Notes: generated from the sequence alone by a model not told the origin. A stretch of DNA of 64,000 bases from JAYOEY01 sp038116945 (GCA_038116945.1 JAYOEY010000002.1:248001-312000), one strand, 5' to 3'; shown: positions 45,065-57,523, counted from the stretch's first letter. Program-made: numbers and translations.

Positions 45065-46342
45065 TCAGCCCTCGGGCCGCGCGGGGGGGCGGATGCGGAT
45101 CGAGGCGAGTCGGTTGCCGCGGCGGCTGATGACCTCGAATCGGAACCCTTCATAGGTGAATATCTGGCCGCTGTCCGGAATCATGCGCGCGATCTGGATC
45201 ACCAGGCCCGCGATGGTCGCCGCGTCGGCGTCCGGCAGCATCCAGTCGAACCGGCGGTTGAGGTCGCGGATGGTGACCCGCCCGTCGACCAGATAGGTGC
45301 CGTCGGTCTGCCGGCGGACGCCGACCGGAACCTCGTCGTGCTCGTCCGAAATGTCGCCGACGATTTCCTCGAGAATATCCTCAAGCGTCACGACGCCTTC
45401 GAGCGATCCGTATTCGTCGACGACAAGCGCGAAATGCTCGCGCCGGCGCTGGAAAGCCTGAAGCTGGTCCAGAAGCGATGTCGATTCCGGGATGAACCAG
45501 GGCGGCGTGGTGACCGAGTCGATGTCGATACGGTCGAGGTCGCCGCGATGTTCGTTTACGTGACGCAGCAGCGCCTTGGCGTGCAGTACGCCGACTATGT
45601 TGTCGGGATCGTTGCGCCACAGCGGAATTCTCGTGAACGGACTTTCAACCACCAGTTCGACGATTCTGCTCGCGGGCAGGTCCGCATCCACCATGACAAG
45701 GTCACGGCGGTGATGCATGACGTCGTGAACGTCCACGTCCGACAGGTCCAGGATGCTGCGCAGCATTATGCGCTCGTGCCGGACCGCCGGTTCGTCGCCC
45801 TGATGCAGTTCTATGGCGCCGCGTAGCCTCTCCTGGGCCTGCGAAAGCTCGTCGCCGTCGCCGTAACTGATACCCGCAATCCGCATGGTGCCGCGAATGA
45901 TCAGGTTGATTGTATGCGTCACGGGCGCGAGAACGGCGACCACGTACCGGAAGAACGGCGCAACCGCGAGCGCCAACCGGTCGGCATTGCGGAACGCGTA
46001 GGTCTTGGGCATGACCTCTCCGAAGATCAGCACCAGCAGGGTCATCGCGCCGGTCGCGTAAAAAACGCCCGCTTCGCCGAACAGACCTATCATCACGCTG
46101 GTGGCAAGCGCCGACGCCAGGATATTGACGAGATTGTTGCCGAGCAGGATTGCGCCGATCAGCTTTTCCTTCTCCTCGAACAGGTCGACGACAATCCCGG
46201 CGCGTCGGTCGCCCTGTTTCTGGAGGAGATGCATGCGCGGCTGCGACGCCGCCGTCAGGGCGGTTTCCGATCCGGAAAAAATCCCCGACAGCACCAGGAG
46301 GACGGAAATTCCGCCGATGGTCATCAGCGTTTCGGTATCCAT
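45065..46342 (-). CDS. HlyC/CorC family (CNNM-like) transporter
   Basis: 425 residues. A DUF21 membrane domain with about four helices (1-190) is followed by paired CBS domains (about 200-330, LEGVVTLEDILEEIVGDI) and a C-terminal CorC_HlyC domain (about 345-420). Relatives take part in Mg/Co efflux or Na-linked Mg transport. It lies downstream of aroB by 45 bp. The aroK-aroB-CorC order is common in alphaproteobacteria. No haemolytic activity should be inferred from the family name. Confidence 0.88.
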   Translation of the reverse strand: MDTETLMTIGGISVLLVLSGIFSGSETALTAASQPRMHLLQKQGDRRAGIVVDLFEEKEKLIGAILLGNNLVNILASALATSVMIGLFGEAGVFYATGAMTLLVLIFGEVMPKTYAFRNADRLALAVAPFFRYVVAVLAPVTHTINLIIRGTMRIAGISYGDGDELSQAQERLRGAIELHQGDEPAVRHERIMLRSILDLSDVDVHDVMHHRRDLVMVDADLPASRIVELVVESPFTRIPLWRNDPDNIVGVLHAKALLRHVNEHRGDLDRIDIDSVTTPPWFIPESTSLLDQLQAFQRRREHFALVVDEYGSLEGVVTLEDILEEIVGDISDEHDEVPVGVRRQTDGTYLVDGRVTIRDLNRRFDWMLPDADAATIAGLVIQIARMIPDSGQIFTYEGFRFEVISRRGNRLASIRIRPPARPEG

Positions 46343-46387
46343 TGCCTGAATATTCCTACCTTGATTTTCCCTTTCGCGAGGCGGCCG

Positions 46388-47503
46388 TCAGGCCGCGATC
46401 GCGTGGGCGAGAAGGGCTTCGACCTCGACAAGGTCGACGTCGGATGCGACGAACGCCTCGCCGATGCCCCGTACGAGTATAAAAGCGATCCGGCCTTCGC
46501 TGACCTTCTTGTCCTGGCGCATATGCGCAATCAGGGTTCTCGCGCTCCATCCCTGACCGGGCAGCGCGTCGAGGCCCGTGGGCAGCCCGACGGATGCGAG
46601 ATGGCGCCGCGCGCGTGCGGCGTCTTCGGCGGGGCACAGGCCGAGCCGGACCGACAGATCGAAGGCCATGACCATGCCGATCGCTACCGCCTCTCCGTGC
46701 AGCAACCCGTCGCCAAACCCCGTTTCGGCTTCCAGCGCGTGACCGAACGTATGGCCCAGATTGAGAAGCGCACGGCGGCCGGTTTCGCGCTCGTCCTCCG
46801 CGACGATCCCTGCCTTGGCGCGGCAGCTTCGCGCTACGGCGTCGCGCCGGAAGGCCGCATCGCCGTCGATCAGGGCCGCGCCGTTGGCCTCCAGCCAAGA
46901 GAAGAATCCGGCATCGCCCAGCAGGCCGTATTTGACGACTTCCGCATAACCCGCGAGCAGTTCGCGCCTGGGCAGCGTGTCGAGCGCCCCGGTGTCGGCA
47001 AGCACGAGCCGCGGCTGATAGAACGCGCCGATCAGGTTCTTGCCGTGCCGCGTGTTGATGCCGGTCTTTCCGCCGACGGAACTGTCGACCTGCGCGAGAA
47101 GGGAGGTCGGAATCTGGATGAAATCCACGCCCCGCAGAATAATGCTTGCGGCAAAGCCGGTTATGTCGCCGACGACGCCCCCGCCGAGCGCGATCAGGGT
47201 CGAGGCGCGTTCGGGCGTTTCGTCCAGTATTGCGTTGATGAGCCGTTCGAATTCCGCGAACGACTTGGTTGCCTCGCCCGGCGGCAGCACGATCGAAACA
47301 CTGTCGATTCCGGCCGCGTCCAGGGATCGGCGCAGGGTTTCGCAATAGAGGTCGGAAACGTTCCGGTCCGTCACGATTATCGCCGGCGACCGGCGAACAA
47401 GCGGCCTGATAAGGCTGCCGGCATTTTCGATCAGACCCTGCCCAACCAGAATGTCGTAGCGCCGTTCGCCGAAATCGAGCGACACCGTGTCGACATCGCT
47501 CAT
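46388..47503 (-). CDS. aroB: 3-dehydroquinate synthase
   Basis: A 371-residue enzyme of the shikimate pathway, NAD-dependent and metal-requiring. Motifs are ALGGGVVGDITGFAAS for nucleotide binding, QIPTSLLAQVDSSVGGKTGIN and LNLGHTFGHALE with the metal His. ATG 47503 gives the normal N terminus and overlaps the aroK stop by 4 bp (ATGA), so the two shikimate genes are coupled. Confidence 0.95.
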   Translation of the reverse strand: MSDVDTVSLDFGERRYDILVGQGLIENAGSLIRPLVRRSPAIIVTDRNVSDLYCETLRRSLDAAGIDSVSIVLPPGEATKSFAEFERLINAILDETPERASTLIALGGGVVGDITGFAASIILRGVDFIQIPTSLLAQVDSSVGGKTGINTRHGKNLIGAFYQPRLVLADTGALDTLPRRELLAGYAEVVKYGLLGDAGFFSWLEANGAALIDGDAAFRRDAVARSCRAKAGIVAEDERETGRRALLNLGHTFGHALEAETGFGDGLLHGEAVAIGMVMAFDLSVRLGLCPAEDAARARRHLASVGLPTGLDALPGQGWSARTLIAHMRQDKKVSEGRIAFILVRGIGEAFVASDVDLVEVEALLAHAIAA

Positions 47504-48084
47504 ACCGCCGCCTCGGCCAGCCGATCCTGTATTTTCGACAGCATGTCGATTACGCGGTTCACCGTTACATCGGGCGCCTCCCGCGCGGAATCTACGGTAA
47601 TGTCCGCCTGGGCGTATACCGGATACCGTTCCTCCATCAGCCGTCGGAGCGTCTTGCTGCGGCTGCCTTTCGCAAGCAGGGGGCGTCCGCCGCGCCGCGC
47701 CGTGCGCTGCACCAGCAGGTCGAGGTCGGCCCGCAACCATACCGAAACGGCTTTCTTCGCGATCATCGCCCTGACTTCGTCATCGATAAAGGCGCCGCCG
47801 CCGGTTGCCATGACATGCGGCGGTTCTTTCAGCAGCCGTGCAATTACGCGCCGTTCTCCGTCGCGGAAGGCGGGCTCTCCGTAAAGTTCGAAAATGTCCG
47901 GAATCGAGCAGCCGGCCGCCTCCTCGATTTCGTCATCCGCGTCGATAAACGGCCGATTGAGGCGCTCCGCGAGCCCGCGCCCGATACAGCTTTTGCCTGC
48001 CCCCATCAGACCGACGAGAACGATCGTACAATTCGGGATGATCTCCGGCGCGATCTGCTCAGCACCCTCTTTTTTTTTCGTCAT
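47500..48084 (-). CDS. aroK: Shikimate kinase
   Basis: A 194-residue kinase that makes shikimate-3-phosphate. Walker A is GLMGAGKS with Lys31, shikimate binding is in DADDEIEE and FRDGERRV, and the GGG loop is ATGGGAFI, followed by the LID RRGGRPLL. I use ATG 48084, giving the family length and MTKKKEG start; a longer in-frame ORF back to 48186 looks non-coding. It leads the aroKB-CorC-FAH run on the minus strand. Confidence 0.95.
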   Translation of the reverse strand: MTKKKEGAEQIAPEIIPNCTIVLVGLMGAGKSCIGRGLAERLNRPFIDADDEIEEAAGCSIPDIFELYGEPAFRDGERRVIARLLKEPPHVMATGGGAFIDDEVRAMIAKKAVSVWLRADLDLLVQRTARRGGRPLLAKGSRSKTLRRLMEERYPVYAQADITVDSAREAPDVTVNRVIDMLSKIQDRLAEAAV

Positions 48085-48330
48085 GGTTCCGTATGCGTCA
48101 GTTTGCGTGCGCGACCACCAAGCCTGTCCGGACAGCAGAACGCTCCAGGCATTGATGCGATTCACCGGAGCCGGTAGACTGCCCAAAATTAGCCATGGTT
48201 GGCCGATAAAAGCGTAACGCTTTTGAATATATGACGGATTCGGCGCGTTGTCGCCAGTAAACGCGACCGCGTTCGATACTTCTCAGAGCAGCTGTCCGAT
48301 CCGGGTTTTTCACGTTTCCAGCAGGCTTCC

Positions 48331-48471
48331 ATGACGCGTTTTACCCTTGTGCTTTTTCTGATTCTGCTGATCGCCGTACTCGGCGGAGCGGCGTTTCTCG
48401 CCATGTGGGATATACCGGCGCCGTCGACGGTAGTGGAAAAGACGCTTCCCGATGACCGTTTTCCGCGTTAG
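48331..48471 (+). CDS. Small single-TM membrane protein, 46 residues
   Basis: ATG 48331 to TAG 48471. One hydrophobic helix (residues 4-25, FTLVLFLILLIAVLGGAAFLA) is followed by WDIPAPSTVVEKTLPDDRF at the C terminus. The end overlaps the start of the next gene by 20 bp, which supports translation. The Trp-Asp-Ile-Pro-Ala-Pro ... Val-Glu-Lys ... Asp-Arg-Phe pattern seems to be a conserved small family next to this secreted protein and xerD in alphaproteobacteria, from memory. The function is unknown. Confidence 0.7.
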   Translation: MTRFTLVLFLILLIAVLGGAAFLAMWDIPAPSTVVEKTLPDDRFPR

Positions 48472-50395
48472 CGCCGTCTTTTTCGCGGCAGGGCTGGCGC
48501 TCGGCGCGCTGCCCTCTGACCTGTCCGCTCTGGAAGGAACGAGTAGCCCGCTGTTCGTCGCCCAGGCGGCGCAGGGCCCCGTTCATCTGGGACCGCGCCG
48601 TTCGGCGTCGCCGCCGGACGGGCCGGCGGCCCAGCCGCCCTCCCCGCCGCCGGCGCCGGAAAACGCTCCGGAAGCTGCTCCGCCGGCGGGGCCCTTCGCT
48701 CCCGTCGTTGTCGAGGCCCTCACGGACATCGATGGCGACTCCATCGGCACGCTCGAAGACGGGAACGGCGGTCTCGGCGTAGACATGTGGCGCGGCGCGG
48801 ACCGCGTATTCGTCGAGCGGCTCGTTGCCAGGATTCCCGAGCGGATGCGGTCGCCTGCTCTGCGCGATCTCGCCCGACGGGTTCTGCTGACGAGCGCTTT
48901 TGCGCCCCCGCGGCGCAGCGGCGGGCCGAGCCTGCTGTCGATGCGTATCGGCGCCCTGTTTGCATCCGGCGAACTGAAGGCGGCACTGGGACTCATCGCC
49001 GCGGCGCCGGTCGGCCAGATCGAGGAATCGCTTGTGCGGACCGAGGTAGAGGCCCGCCTGTTCGATTTCGACACGGCGCGGGCCTGCGACATTGTCCGGG
49101 GGCCGGCCCAGGGATACACGGGCCTGTTCTGGCAGCAGGCAAGCGCCTTTTGCCTGATGTTGTCGGGAAACGCGTCGGAAGCGGCGTTGATATCCGAATT
49201 GCTGGCGGAGCGAAGCGAAGCCGTGCACCCCTCGTTTTTCGCAACGATGGAAGGTTTGGCCGGCGCTACGCCGCCCGCGGTGGAAAGCATGCGCGAACCC
49301 ACCGCGCTCCGGATTGCGATGATGCGCGCCGCCAATCTGGCGCTTCCGCCGGATGTCGGGGAGCAGGCCTCGCCCGCTGCGTTGCAGGCCGTTGCCCGGA
49401 GTCCAAATGCGCCGATCGGAGTTCGCCTCGCGGCTGGGGAAGCGGCCATGCATCTTGGCGCTCTCTCGCCGCAGGTCCTGCTGGAAATCTACGGCGCCGT
49501 GCCCCTCAACAGGGACGACATCGAGAAGGCGGCGCAGCGGGGAGACGAGCTCTGGGGACCTGCCGGGCGCGCGCTGATCCTGCGCGGCGCGCTGTCCGCG
49601 CCGTCGCCGACAGAGGCGTCTAAAATGCTGCAGCTCGGATTTTCGATCGCGCGCACGAAGGGCGACGCCCTTCTGATGTACCGCGCGGCCGCGCCATTGA
49701 TCGAGAAGATCCCTCCGGCGCGGGAAATGTCCTGGTTTGCCGCCGATGCCGTCCGGGCTCTGGTTGCTTCCGGATCGATCGAGAAGGCGCGCGGGTGGCT
49801 TTCGATCGCGACCGGAGAAGGCGCAGACCCGTCGGTTTCGGCGACGCTCTGGCCGTTCGCCGCGTTGATGCCGCCAGGCGTCGGCGAAACAGTGAACAAG
49901 GCCGCGGTCGCTGTTGTTGAGAATGCGGCCGATCCCCCCGATCCGCAGGCCCCGGTATCCGGGCCCGCCCCCGAATCCGGGCGTCCCGACGCCGATACGC
50001 CTGGCGCCGTAACGCCCGAGGCGTTGGAACGCTGGTGGCGCTCGGTCGATCGCGCCGGCGCCGATGTCGTAAGCCGGGCGGCGGTTCTGTTCAGCGTACT
50101 TGAAGCGTTGTCGTTGCCCGTTTCCTCGGCCCACTGGGCCCTCGTTCTCGACCGTTTGCCGACGGCCGCGGCATCCGTTCCGCCACTCGGCACGCGCAAC
50201 GGTCTGCGCCACGCCTCCCGCATCGGGAGCCGGGGCGCCGTCGCCGGCTTCGCGCTTGCGGCGATCGGACCCGGTGGTCCCGGCGTCGAAAACCTGCCGG
50301 CGGTCGAGCAGGCGATCATCGCGTTCCGCCAGGTCGGCCTGGACAACGAGGCCCGCCGGATCGCGCTCGAGACGCTGGTCGCGGCGGGGCTTTAG
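48452..50395 (+). CDS. Secreted or periplasmic protein of unknown function
   Basis: A 647-residue protein with a signal peptide (about 1-26, MTVFRVSAVFFAAGLALGAL). A Pro/Ala-rich linker (about 48-85) leads to a long helical region that resembles tandem helical repeats (ALFASGELKAALGLIAAAPV, RALILRGALSAPSPTEA), and the end is LETLVAAGL. I recognise no catalytic motif. It overlaps the 46-residue gene and is followed by xerD after one base, so the three are coupled. A structural or scaffolding role in the envelope is the best guess. Confidence 0.7.
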   Translation: MTVFRVSAVFFAAGLALGALPSDLSALEGTSSPLFVAQAAQGPVHLGPRRSASPPDGPAAQPPSPPPAPENAPEAAPPAGPFAPVVVEALTDIDGDSIGTLEDGNGGLGVDMWRGADRVFVERLVARIPERMRSPALRDLARRVLLTSAFAPPRRSGGPSLLSMRIGALFASGELKAALGLIAAAPVGQIEESLVRTEVEARLFDFDTARACDIVRGPAQGYTGLFWQQASAFCLMLSGNASEAALISELLAERSEAVHPSFFATMEGLAGATPPAVESMREPTALRIAMMRAANLALPPDVGEQASPAALQAVARSPNAPIGVRLAAGEAAMHLGALSPQVLLEIYGAVPLNRDDIEKAAQRGDELWGPAGRALILRGALSAPSPTEASKMLQLGFSIARTKGDALLMYRAAAPLIEKIPPAREMSWFAADAVRALVASGSIEKARGWLSIATGEGADPSVSATLWPFAALMPPGVGETVNKAAVAVVENAADPPDPQAPVSGPAPESGRPDADTPGAVTPEALERWWRSVDRAGADVVSRAAVLFSVLEALSLPVSSAHWALVLDRLPTAAASVPPLGTRNGLRHASRIGSRGAVAGFALAAIGPGGPGVENLPAVEQAIIAFRQVGLDNEARRIALETLVAAGL

Positions 50396-50396
50396 G

Positions 50397-51347
50397 ATGT
50401 CGCAGCGTTCTTGCCCTCCGCCGTCCAGAGAGGTCGCGACCTTTCTGGAGATGCTGATGGTGGAACGCGGCCTGTCCCCGTCGACGCGCGAGTCCTATGC
50501 GCGCGATCTGGCCCTGTTCGAAACCTTCTGCGCAAAACGCGGGGGGCACGCAGCGGCCGCCGACATCGATTGCGTCCGCGCCTGGCTGTCCCAGCAGCGT
50601 CGCGCCGGCATGACCCCGAGAACCGCATCCAGGCGTCTGTCGGCGCTGCGGCAGTTTTTCCGTTTTCTTGTCGCGGAGGGCGTTCGCGCCGACGATCCGT
50701 CGGGTTCGATCGACAGCCCCCGTCTGGGCCGCCCGCTTCCCAGGGTCCTGGGAGAGGACGAGGTCGGTCGCCTTCTGGCGGCGGCGGCCGGGATCGAGGG
50801 CGTCCCCGGCATCCGGATGACGGCGCTGATGGAGCTTCTTTATTCCACCGGGCTTCGCGTTTCCGAACTGGTCGGGCTGCCGGTCGGCGGCTGGTCGCGC
50901 GACCGCGCGATGCTTGTCGTGCGCGGCAAGGGCGGAAAGGAACGGATGATTCCCGTCGGCGCGCCGGCGCGGGAGGCGCTTCTCGCATGGCTTCCGCACC
51001 GCCGGGTCGATATCTCGGGGCGCGGGGAGTCGCCCTGGATGTTTCCGTCCCGGCGGTCGCGCAGCGGCCATCTCACGCGCGGCAGGTTCGCGTCCGACCT
51101 CAAGGAACTGGCCGTCGCCGCCGGGCTGGATCCGGGGCTTGTGTCGCCGCACGTCCTGCGTCACGCTTTCGCCAGTCATCTGCTGGCCCATGATGCCGAT
51201 TTGCGGTCGGTTCAGCAGATGCTGGGGCATGCGGATATTTCAACGACTCAGATTTACACGCATGTTCTGGACGAGCGGATGAAATCCCTGGTTCGCGACA
51301 GGCATCCGCTCGCCGGTCAGCCGGCGTCAATTTTTCTGGGCGGCTGA
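50397..51347 (+). CDS. xerD: Site-specific tyrosine recombinase XerD
   Basis: A 316-residue recombinase that resolves chromosome dimers with XerC at dif. The core-binding domain is about 10-100 and the catalytic domain follows with Arg154 (TGLRVSELVG), a Lys in GKGGKERMIP, His252 and Arg255 in HVLRHAF, His in GHADISTTQ and the nucleophile Tyr287 (IYTHV). It is encoded next to accA, not in a phage or integron. XerC cannot be excluded on motifs alone; the gene order favours XerD. Confidence 0.92.
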   Translation: MSQRSCPPPSREVATFLEMLMVERGLSPSTRESYARDLALFETFCAKRGGHAAAADIDCVRAWLSQQRRAGMTPRTASRRLSALRQFFRFLVAEGVRADDPSGSIDSPRLGRPLPRVLGEDEVGRLLAAAAGIEGVPGIRMTALMELLYSTGLRVSELVGLPVGGWSRDRAMLVVRGKGGKERMIPVGAPAREALLAWLPHRRVDISGRGESPWMFPSRRSRSGHLTRGRFASDLKELAVAAGLDPGLVSPHVLRHAFASHLLAHDADLRSVQQMLGHADISTTQIYTHVLDERMKSLVRDRHPLAGQPASIFLGG

Positions 51348-51377
51348 TCGCACGCCGCCAATACGGAGACGAGACCG

Positions 51378-52337
51378 ATGCAAAGCTTTCTGGATTTCGA
51401 AAAAGGCATCGCCGAACTCGAAGGCAAGATGGAGGAGCTTCGTCATCTCTCCGATATCGGGGATATCAAGATTGCCGACGAGGTGTCCCGGCTCCAGACG
51501 CGGATCGACCGGTCGCTGAAGCAGATCTACGCCAAGCTGACGCCATGGCAGACCGTGATGGTCGCCCGTCACCCCAACCGGCCGCACTGCCTGGATTTCA
51601 TCGAGGGTCTGATCGAGGATTTTACACCCATGGCCGGCGACCGGGCGTTTGCCGAGGATTACGCGATCATCGGCGGAATCGGACGTTTCCGCGGCCGCTC
51701 TGTCGTGGTGATCGGCCAGGAAAAGGGCGACGATGCCGAGACCCGCGTCAGACATAATTTCGGTATGGCGCGGCCCGAGGGCTACCGGAAGGCCCAGCGT
51801 CTCATGCGGCTTGCCGAACGGTTCCGGATTCCCGTGGTTACCTTCGTCGACACGCCCGGCGCCTATCCCGGAATCGGGGCGGAGGAGCGCGGACAGGCGG
51901 AAGCGATCGCCAAATCCATCGAGGTCTGTCTGGATCTCAGAACGCCGATCGTCAGCGTCGTCATCGGCGAAGGCGGCTCTGGCGGCGCAATCGCCATCGC
52001 AGCCGCCAACAGGGTCATGATGATGGAACACGCGGTCTATTCGGTGATTTCGCCGGAAGGCTGCGCCTCGATCCTCTGGCGGAGCGCCGATCATGCCGAG
52101 GAAGCGGCGGAGGCGCTCAAGATGAGGGCCGGCGATCTGCTTGAACTCGGCGTTATCGACGCGGTGATTCCGGAGCCGCTTGGCGGCGCGCACCGCAACC
52201 CGGCGCAGGCCGTTCAGGCCGTCGGCGACGCGATCGAGGAGGCTCTGGGCGATATCGTCGTGCAGGATGGCGCCGCGCTCCGCAGCGCGAGGCGCGAACG
52301 GTTCATCACCATGGGAAACGAGGCGCTGTCAGGCTGA
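51378..52337 (+). CDS. accA: Acetyl-CoA carboxylase carboxyltransferase, alpha subunit
   Basis: A 319-residue subunit that, with AccD, moves the carboxyl group from biotin to acetyl-CoA in fatty acid synthesis. Family features: FLDFEKGIAELEGKMEELR at the N terminus, RFRIPVVTFVDTPGAYPGIGAEERGQAEAIA (quoted in part: VDTPGAYPGIGAEERG), GEGGSGGAIAIAAANRVMM and the ISPEGCASILWR segment. It follows xerD by 30 bp and is convergent with secA. Confidence 0.95.
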   Translation: MQSFLDFEKGIAELEGKMEELRHLSDIGDIKIADEVSRLQTRIDRSLKQIYAKLTPWQTVMVARHPNRPHCLDFIEGLIEDFTPMAGDRAFAEDYAIIGGIGRFRGRSVVVIGQEKGDDAETRVRHNFGMARPEGYRKAQRLMRLAERFRIPVVTFVDTPGAYPGIGAEERGQAEAIAKSIEVCLDLRTPIVSVVIGEGGSGGAIAIAAANRVMMMEHAVYSVISPEGCASILWRSADHAEEAAEALKMRAGDLLELGVIDAVIPEPLGGAHRNPAQAVQAVGDAIEEALGDIVVQDGAALRSARRERFITMGNEALSG

Positions 52338-52365
52338 AGCAAATTCCGTATCGGCGGAAATCGCC

Positions 52366-55176
<2,811 letters not shown>

Positions 55177-55383
55177 CGGGCCTCTCTGATTTCCGGAATC
55201 TCTTGCAGGGTCTGCAATTTAGCATATAAGCGAGCGTCAGAGACATAAGAAGCAGCCGGGCTTCTGTCAATGTCGCAGAAATTTGTTCGACCCCGCAAAT
55301 ATGCGGTCCGGCGGTTGACGTTTTCTTGCTCTCAGCGCAAAAACCCGCCGGTTTATAGCGGAACCTGTTGGTGATCGATCCAA

Positions 55384-56616
55384 ATGACCAGTAAATCGCC
55401 CTTGGCACCAGAAAAATTCCCCGAAATTCCCGCCATCGCCGGCGTCGAGATCGCCGGCGCGGCCTGCGGTCTCAAGGAAAGCGGCCGACCGGACCTGTTC
55501 GTCGCGCGTCTTGCGAAAGGAACGACCGTCGCCGGCGCCTTCACCCGCTCGCTCTGTCCGTCCGGTCCGGTCGACTGGTGCCGAAAAATACTGCCCAAGG
55601 GCAGGGCGCGGGCGATTGTCGTCAATTCCGGCAACGCCAACGCCTTTACCGGCAAGGCCGGAGACAGGACGGTCGAACATACGGTTCGCGCGGCGGCGAA
55701 GCTGGTGGGATGCGCGCAGAACGAGGTCTTTATCGCATCGACCGGCGTCATCGGCGTTCCGGTGCCGCCCGATCACATCGCCGACAAACTCTTCGGCATG
55801 ATCCCGAAACTGAGGCCGAACGCCTGGACCGATGCGGCGGCCGCGATCCTGACGACCGATACCTTTCCCAAGGGTTCGGTGCGGACCGCGACGATCGGCG
55901 GCGTAGAAGTGACGATCGCCGGAATCGCCAAGGGCTCGGGCATGATCGCCCCTGACATGGCGACCATGCTCGGCTTTATCTTTACCGATGCGAAAATCCC
56001 TGCCGACGTGCTTCAGGCGCTGCTGACCCGCGCGGTCGACGAATCGTTCAACGCAACGACGGTGGACGGCGACACGTCGACAAGCGATACGGTGCTGCTG
56101 TGCGCGACAGGCGCGGGTGCGAAGCATCCGGCGGTCAGGAGCGCGGGCGATGCCGCCCTTCGCGGCTTCAGGCGTGCCCTGACGGAGGTCGCGCAGGACC
56201 TGGCGATCCAGATCGTGCGCGACGGCGAAGGGGCGCAGAAGCTGATCACCATCGATGTGACGGGGGCGACCTCCAACGCCGCCGCCCGCAAGATCGGGCT
56301 CGCCATCGCCAACTCGCCGCTGGTCAAGACGGCGGCTGCGGGCGGAGATCCCAACTGGGGCCGGCTCGTGATGGCGGTCGGCAAGGCGGGCCAGAAGGCC
56401 GACCGCGACCTGCTGTCGGTTTTTATCGGTGGCGTACCGGTGACGAGGAACGGCCAGCTTCGCGACGATTACGACGAAGCGAGGGCCGAAGCCCACATGG
56501 CCGGCAAGGAAGTGACTTTCGGGGTCGATATCGGGCTCGGAAAAGGGCATGCGCGGGTCTGGACCTGCGATCTCACGCACGGCTACATCACGATCAATGC
56601 CGATTACCGAACCTGA
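55384..56616 (+). CDS. argJ: Glutamate N-acetyltransferase / amino-acid acetyltransferase
   Basis: 410 residues. It recycles the acetyl group from N-acetylornithine to glutamate. The self-cleavage and nucleophile Thr194 is in PDMATMLGF, followed by TDAKIPADVL, and GGDPNWGRLVMAVGKAGQKAD is a substrate-binding segment (quoted in part: GDPNWGRLVMAVGKAG). With argD and argF also in the window, three arginine genes occur on this stretch but in two places. mutT starts inside its 3' end. Confidence 0.95.
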   Translation: MTSKSPLAPEKFPEIPAIAGVEIAGAACGLKESGRPDLFVARLAKGTTVAGAFTRSLCPSGPVDWCRKILPKGRARAIVVNSGNANAFTGKAGDRTVEHTVRAAAKLVGCAQNEVFIASTGVIGVPVPPDHIADKLFGMIPKLRPNAWTDAAAAILTTDTFPKGSVRTATIGGVEVTIAGIAKGSGMIAPDMATMLGFIFTDAKIPADVLQALLTRAVDESFNATTVDGDTSTSDTVLLCATGAGAKHPAVRSAGDAALRGFRRALTEVAQDLAIQIVRDGEGAQKLITIDVTGATSNAAARKIGLAIANSPLVKTAAAGGDPNWGRLVMAVGKAGQKADRDLLSVFIGGVPVTRNGQLRDDYDEARAEAHMAGKEVTFGVDIGLGKGHARVWTCDLTHGYITINADYRT

Positions 56617-57025
56617 GTCCGCAGCGCTTCCCATCGTTCTGGTCGCCGCCGTCGCGCTGGTGGATATCGACGGCAGGGTTCTCATCGCGCAGCGCCCCGA
56701 CGGCAAGGCGATGGCCGGCCTGTGGGAATTTCCCGGCGGCAAGGTGGACGAGGGAGAAACGCCCGAGGAAGCGCTGATCCGGGAACTTCAGGAAGAACTC
56801 GGTATCGATACGGAAGAGAGCTGCCTTGCGCCCTTTACCTTTGCCTCGCACCGTTATGAGACGTTCCATCTGCTGATGCCGCTCTATGTCTGCCGGGTCT
56901 GGCAGGGAGAGGCGGAAGCGCGCGAGGGACAGACCCTGAAATGGGTTCGCCCGGACCGGTTGCGCGACTATCCCATGCCGCCCGCGGACGTGCCGCTGAT
57001 CGCGATGTTGCGCGATCTGCTGTGA
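56597..57025 (+). CDS. mutT: 8-oxo-dGTP diphosphatase (MutT/Nudix)
   Basis: A 142-residue Nudix hydrolase. The Nudix box is complete: GGKVDEGETPEEALIRELQEELGI (quoted in part: EALIRELQEELGI), and the N terminus has IAQRPDGKAMAGLWEFPGG as in MutT. It removes oxidised dGTP from the nucleotide pool. ATG 56597 overlaps the last 20 bases of argJ, a common alphaproteobacterial arrangement. It is convergent with the cytochrome c gene, 3 bp apart. Confidence 0.9.
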   Translation: MPITEPESAALPIVLVAAVALVDIDGRVLIAQRPDGKAMAGLWEFPGGKVDEGETPEEALIRELQEELGIDTEESCLAPFTFASHRYETFHLLMPLYVCRVWQGEAEAREGQTLKWVRPDRLRDYPMPPADVPLIAMLRDLL

Positions 57026-57028
57026 TTC

Positions 57029-57349
57029 TCAGGAACCGAGCGACCGGATATAGGCGACGAGATCGTCGATTTCCCGCCGTCCGAGATCGAGATTCGGCAT
57101 CGGGTAATGCGGGTTGGCGATAAAGCGCTTCAGATAGGCGTCCGTTTTTTTGCCGTCGTTCGCGATCGACAGAAAGGTTGGCGCCGGAGCGGCGGGCTGC
57201 CGTTCGCTGTCGCGGGAGACGAGATGGCAGGACGAACACCATGTCATGGCGAGCCCGGCGCCGCGCGAGGCATCCGCCGCCGCGACCGGTTCAGACAGGG
57301 CGAATAGCGCGGCGGCGCATAGCGGCGCGAAAGTGCTGAAGCGGGACAT
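57029..57349 (-). CDS. Small periplasmic c-type cytochrome
   Basis: 106 residues with a signal peptide (1-24, ending PVAAA) and a single haem site C38-x2-C41-H42 (CSSCH). Met84 in HYPMPN is the likely sixth ligand. The domain is class I-like, about 80 residues mature. It probably carries electrons in the periplasm, but no partner enzyme is next to it. Confidence 0.87.
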   Translation of the reverse strand: MSRFSTFAPLCAAALFALSEPVAAADASRGAGLAMTWCSSCHLVSRDSERQPAAPAPTFLSIANDGKKTDAYLKRFIANPHYPMPNLDLGRREIDDLVAYIRSLGS

Positions 57350-57523
57350 CGGGATTTCCTCCGGCGTTTAGAAGAATACGGGCTGTGGTTTTGATATGTT
57401 CAGTCTTCCGGGACGTCGCAAGGTCCGCGTCCCGAGATAACGTGAATCCCGCATCTGGCCCGGGTCGGGACTACCTGCCATACTCCGACGCTCCGTCGGT
57501 CGAGCGTTGAAAGCCTGTCCTTC

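Noticed and set aside
48208..48224. AAAAGCG-TAA-CGCTTTT palindrome
   Set aside because: Looks like a terminator, but it lies 124 bp upstream of aroK and no gene of either strand ends near it. It could be an operator, but there is no second evidence.
48341..50212. 623-codon minus-strand ORF opposite the secreted protein and the 46-residue gene
   Set aside because: Arg/Gly-rich translation without motifs. The plus strand has a signal peptide, overlapping starts and coupling to xerD.
50397..51347. Integron or phage integrase
   Set aside because: The tyrosine recombinase sits in a conserved housekeeping set with accA and lacks an adjacent attachment site or cargo.
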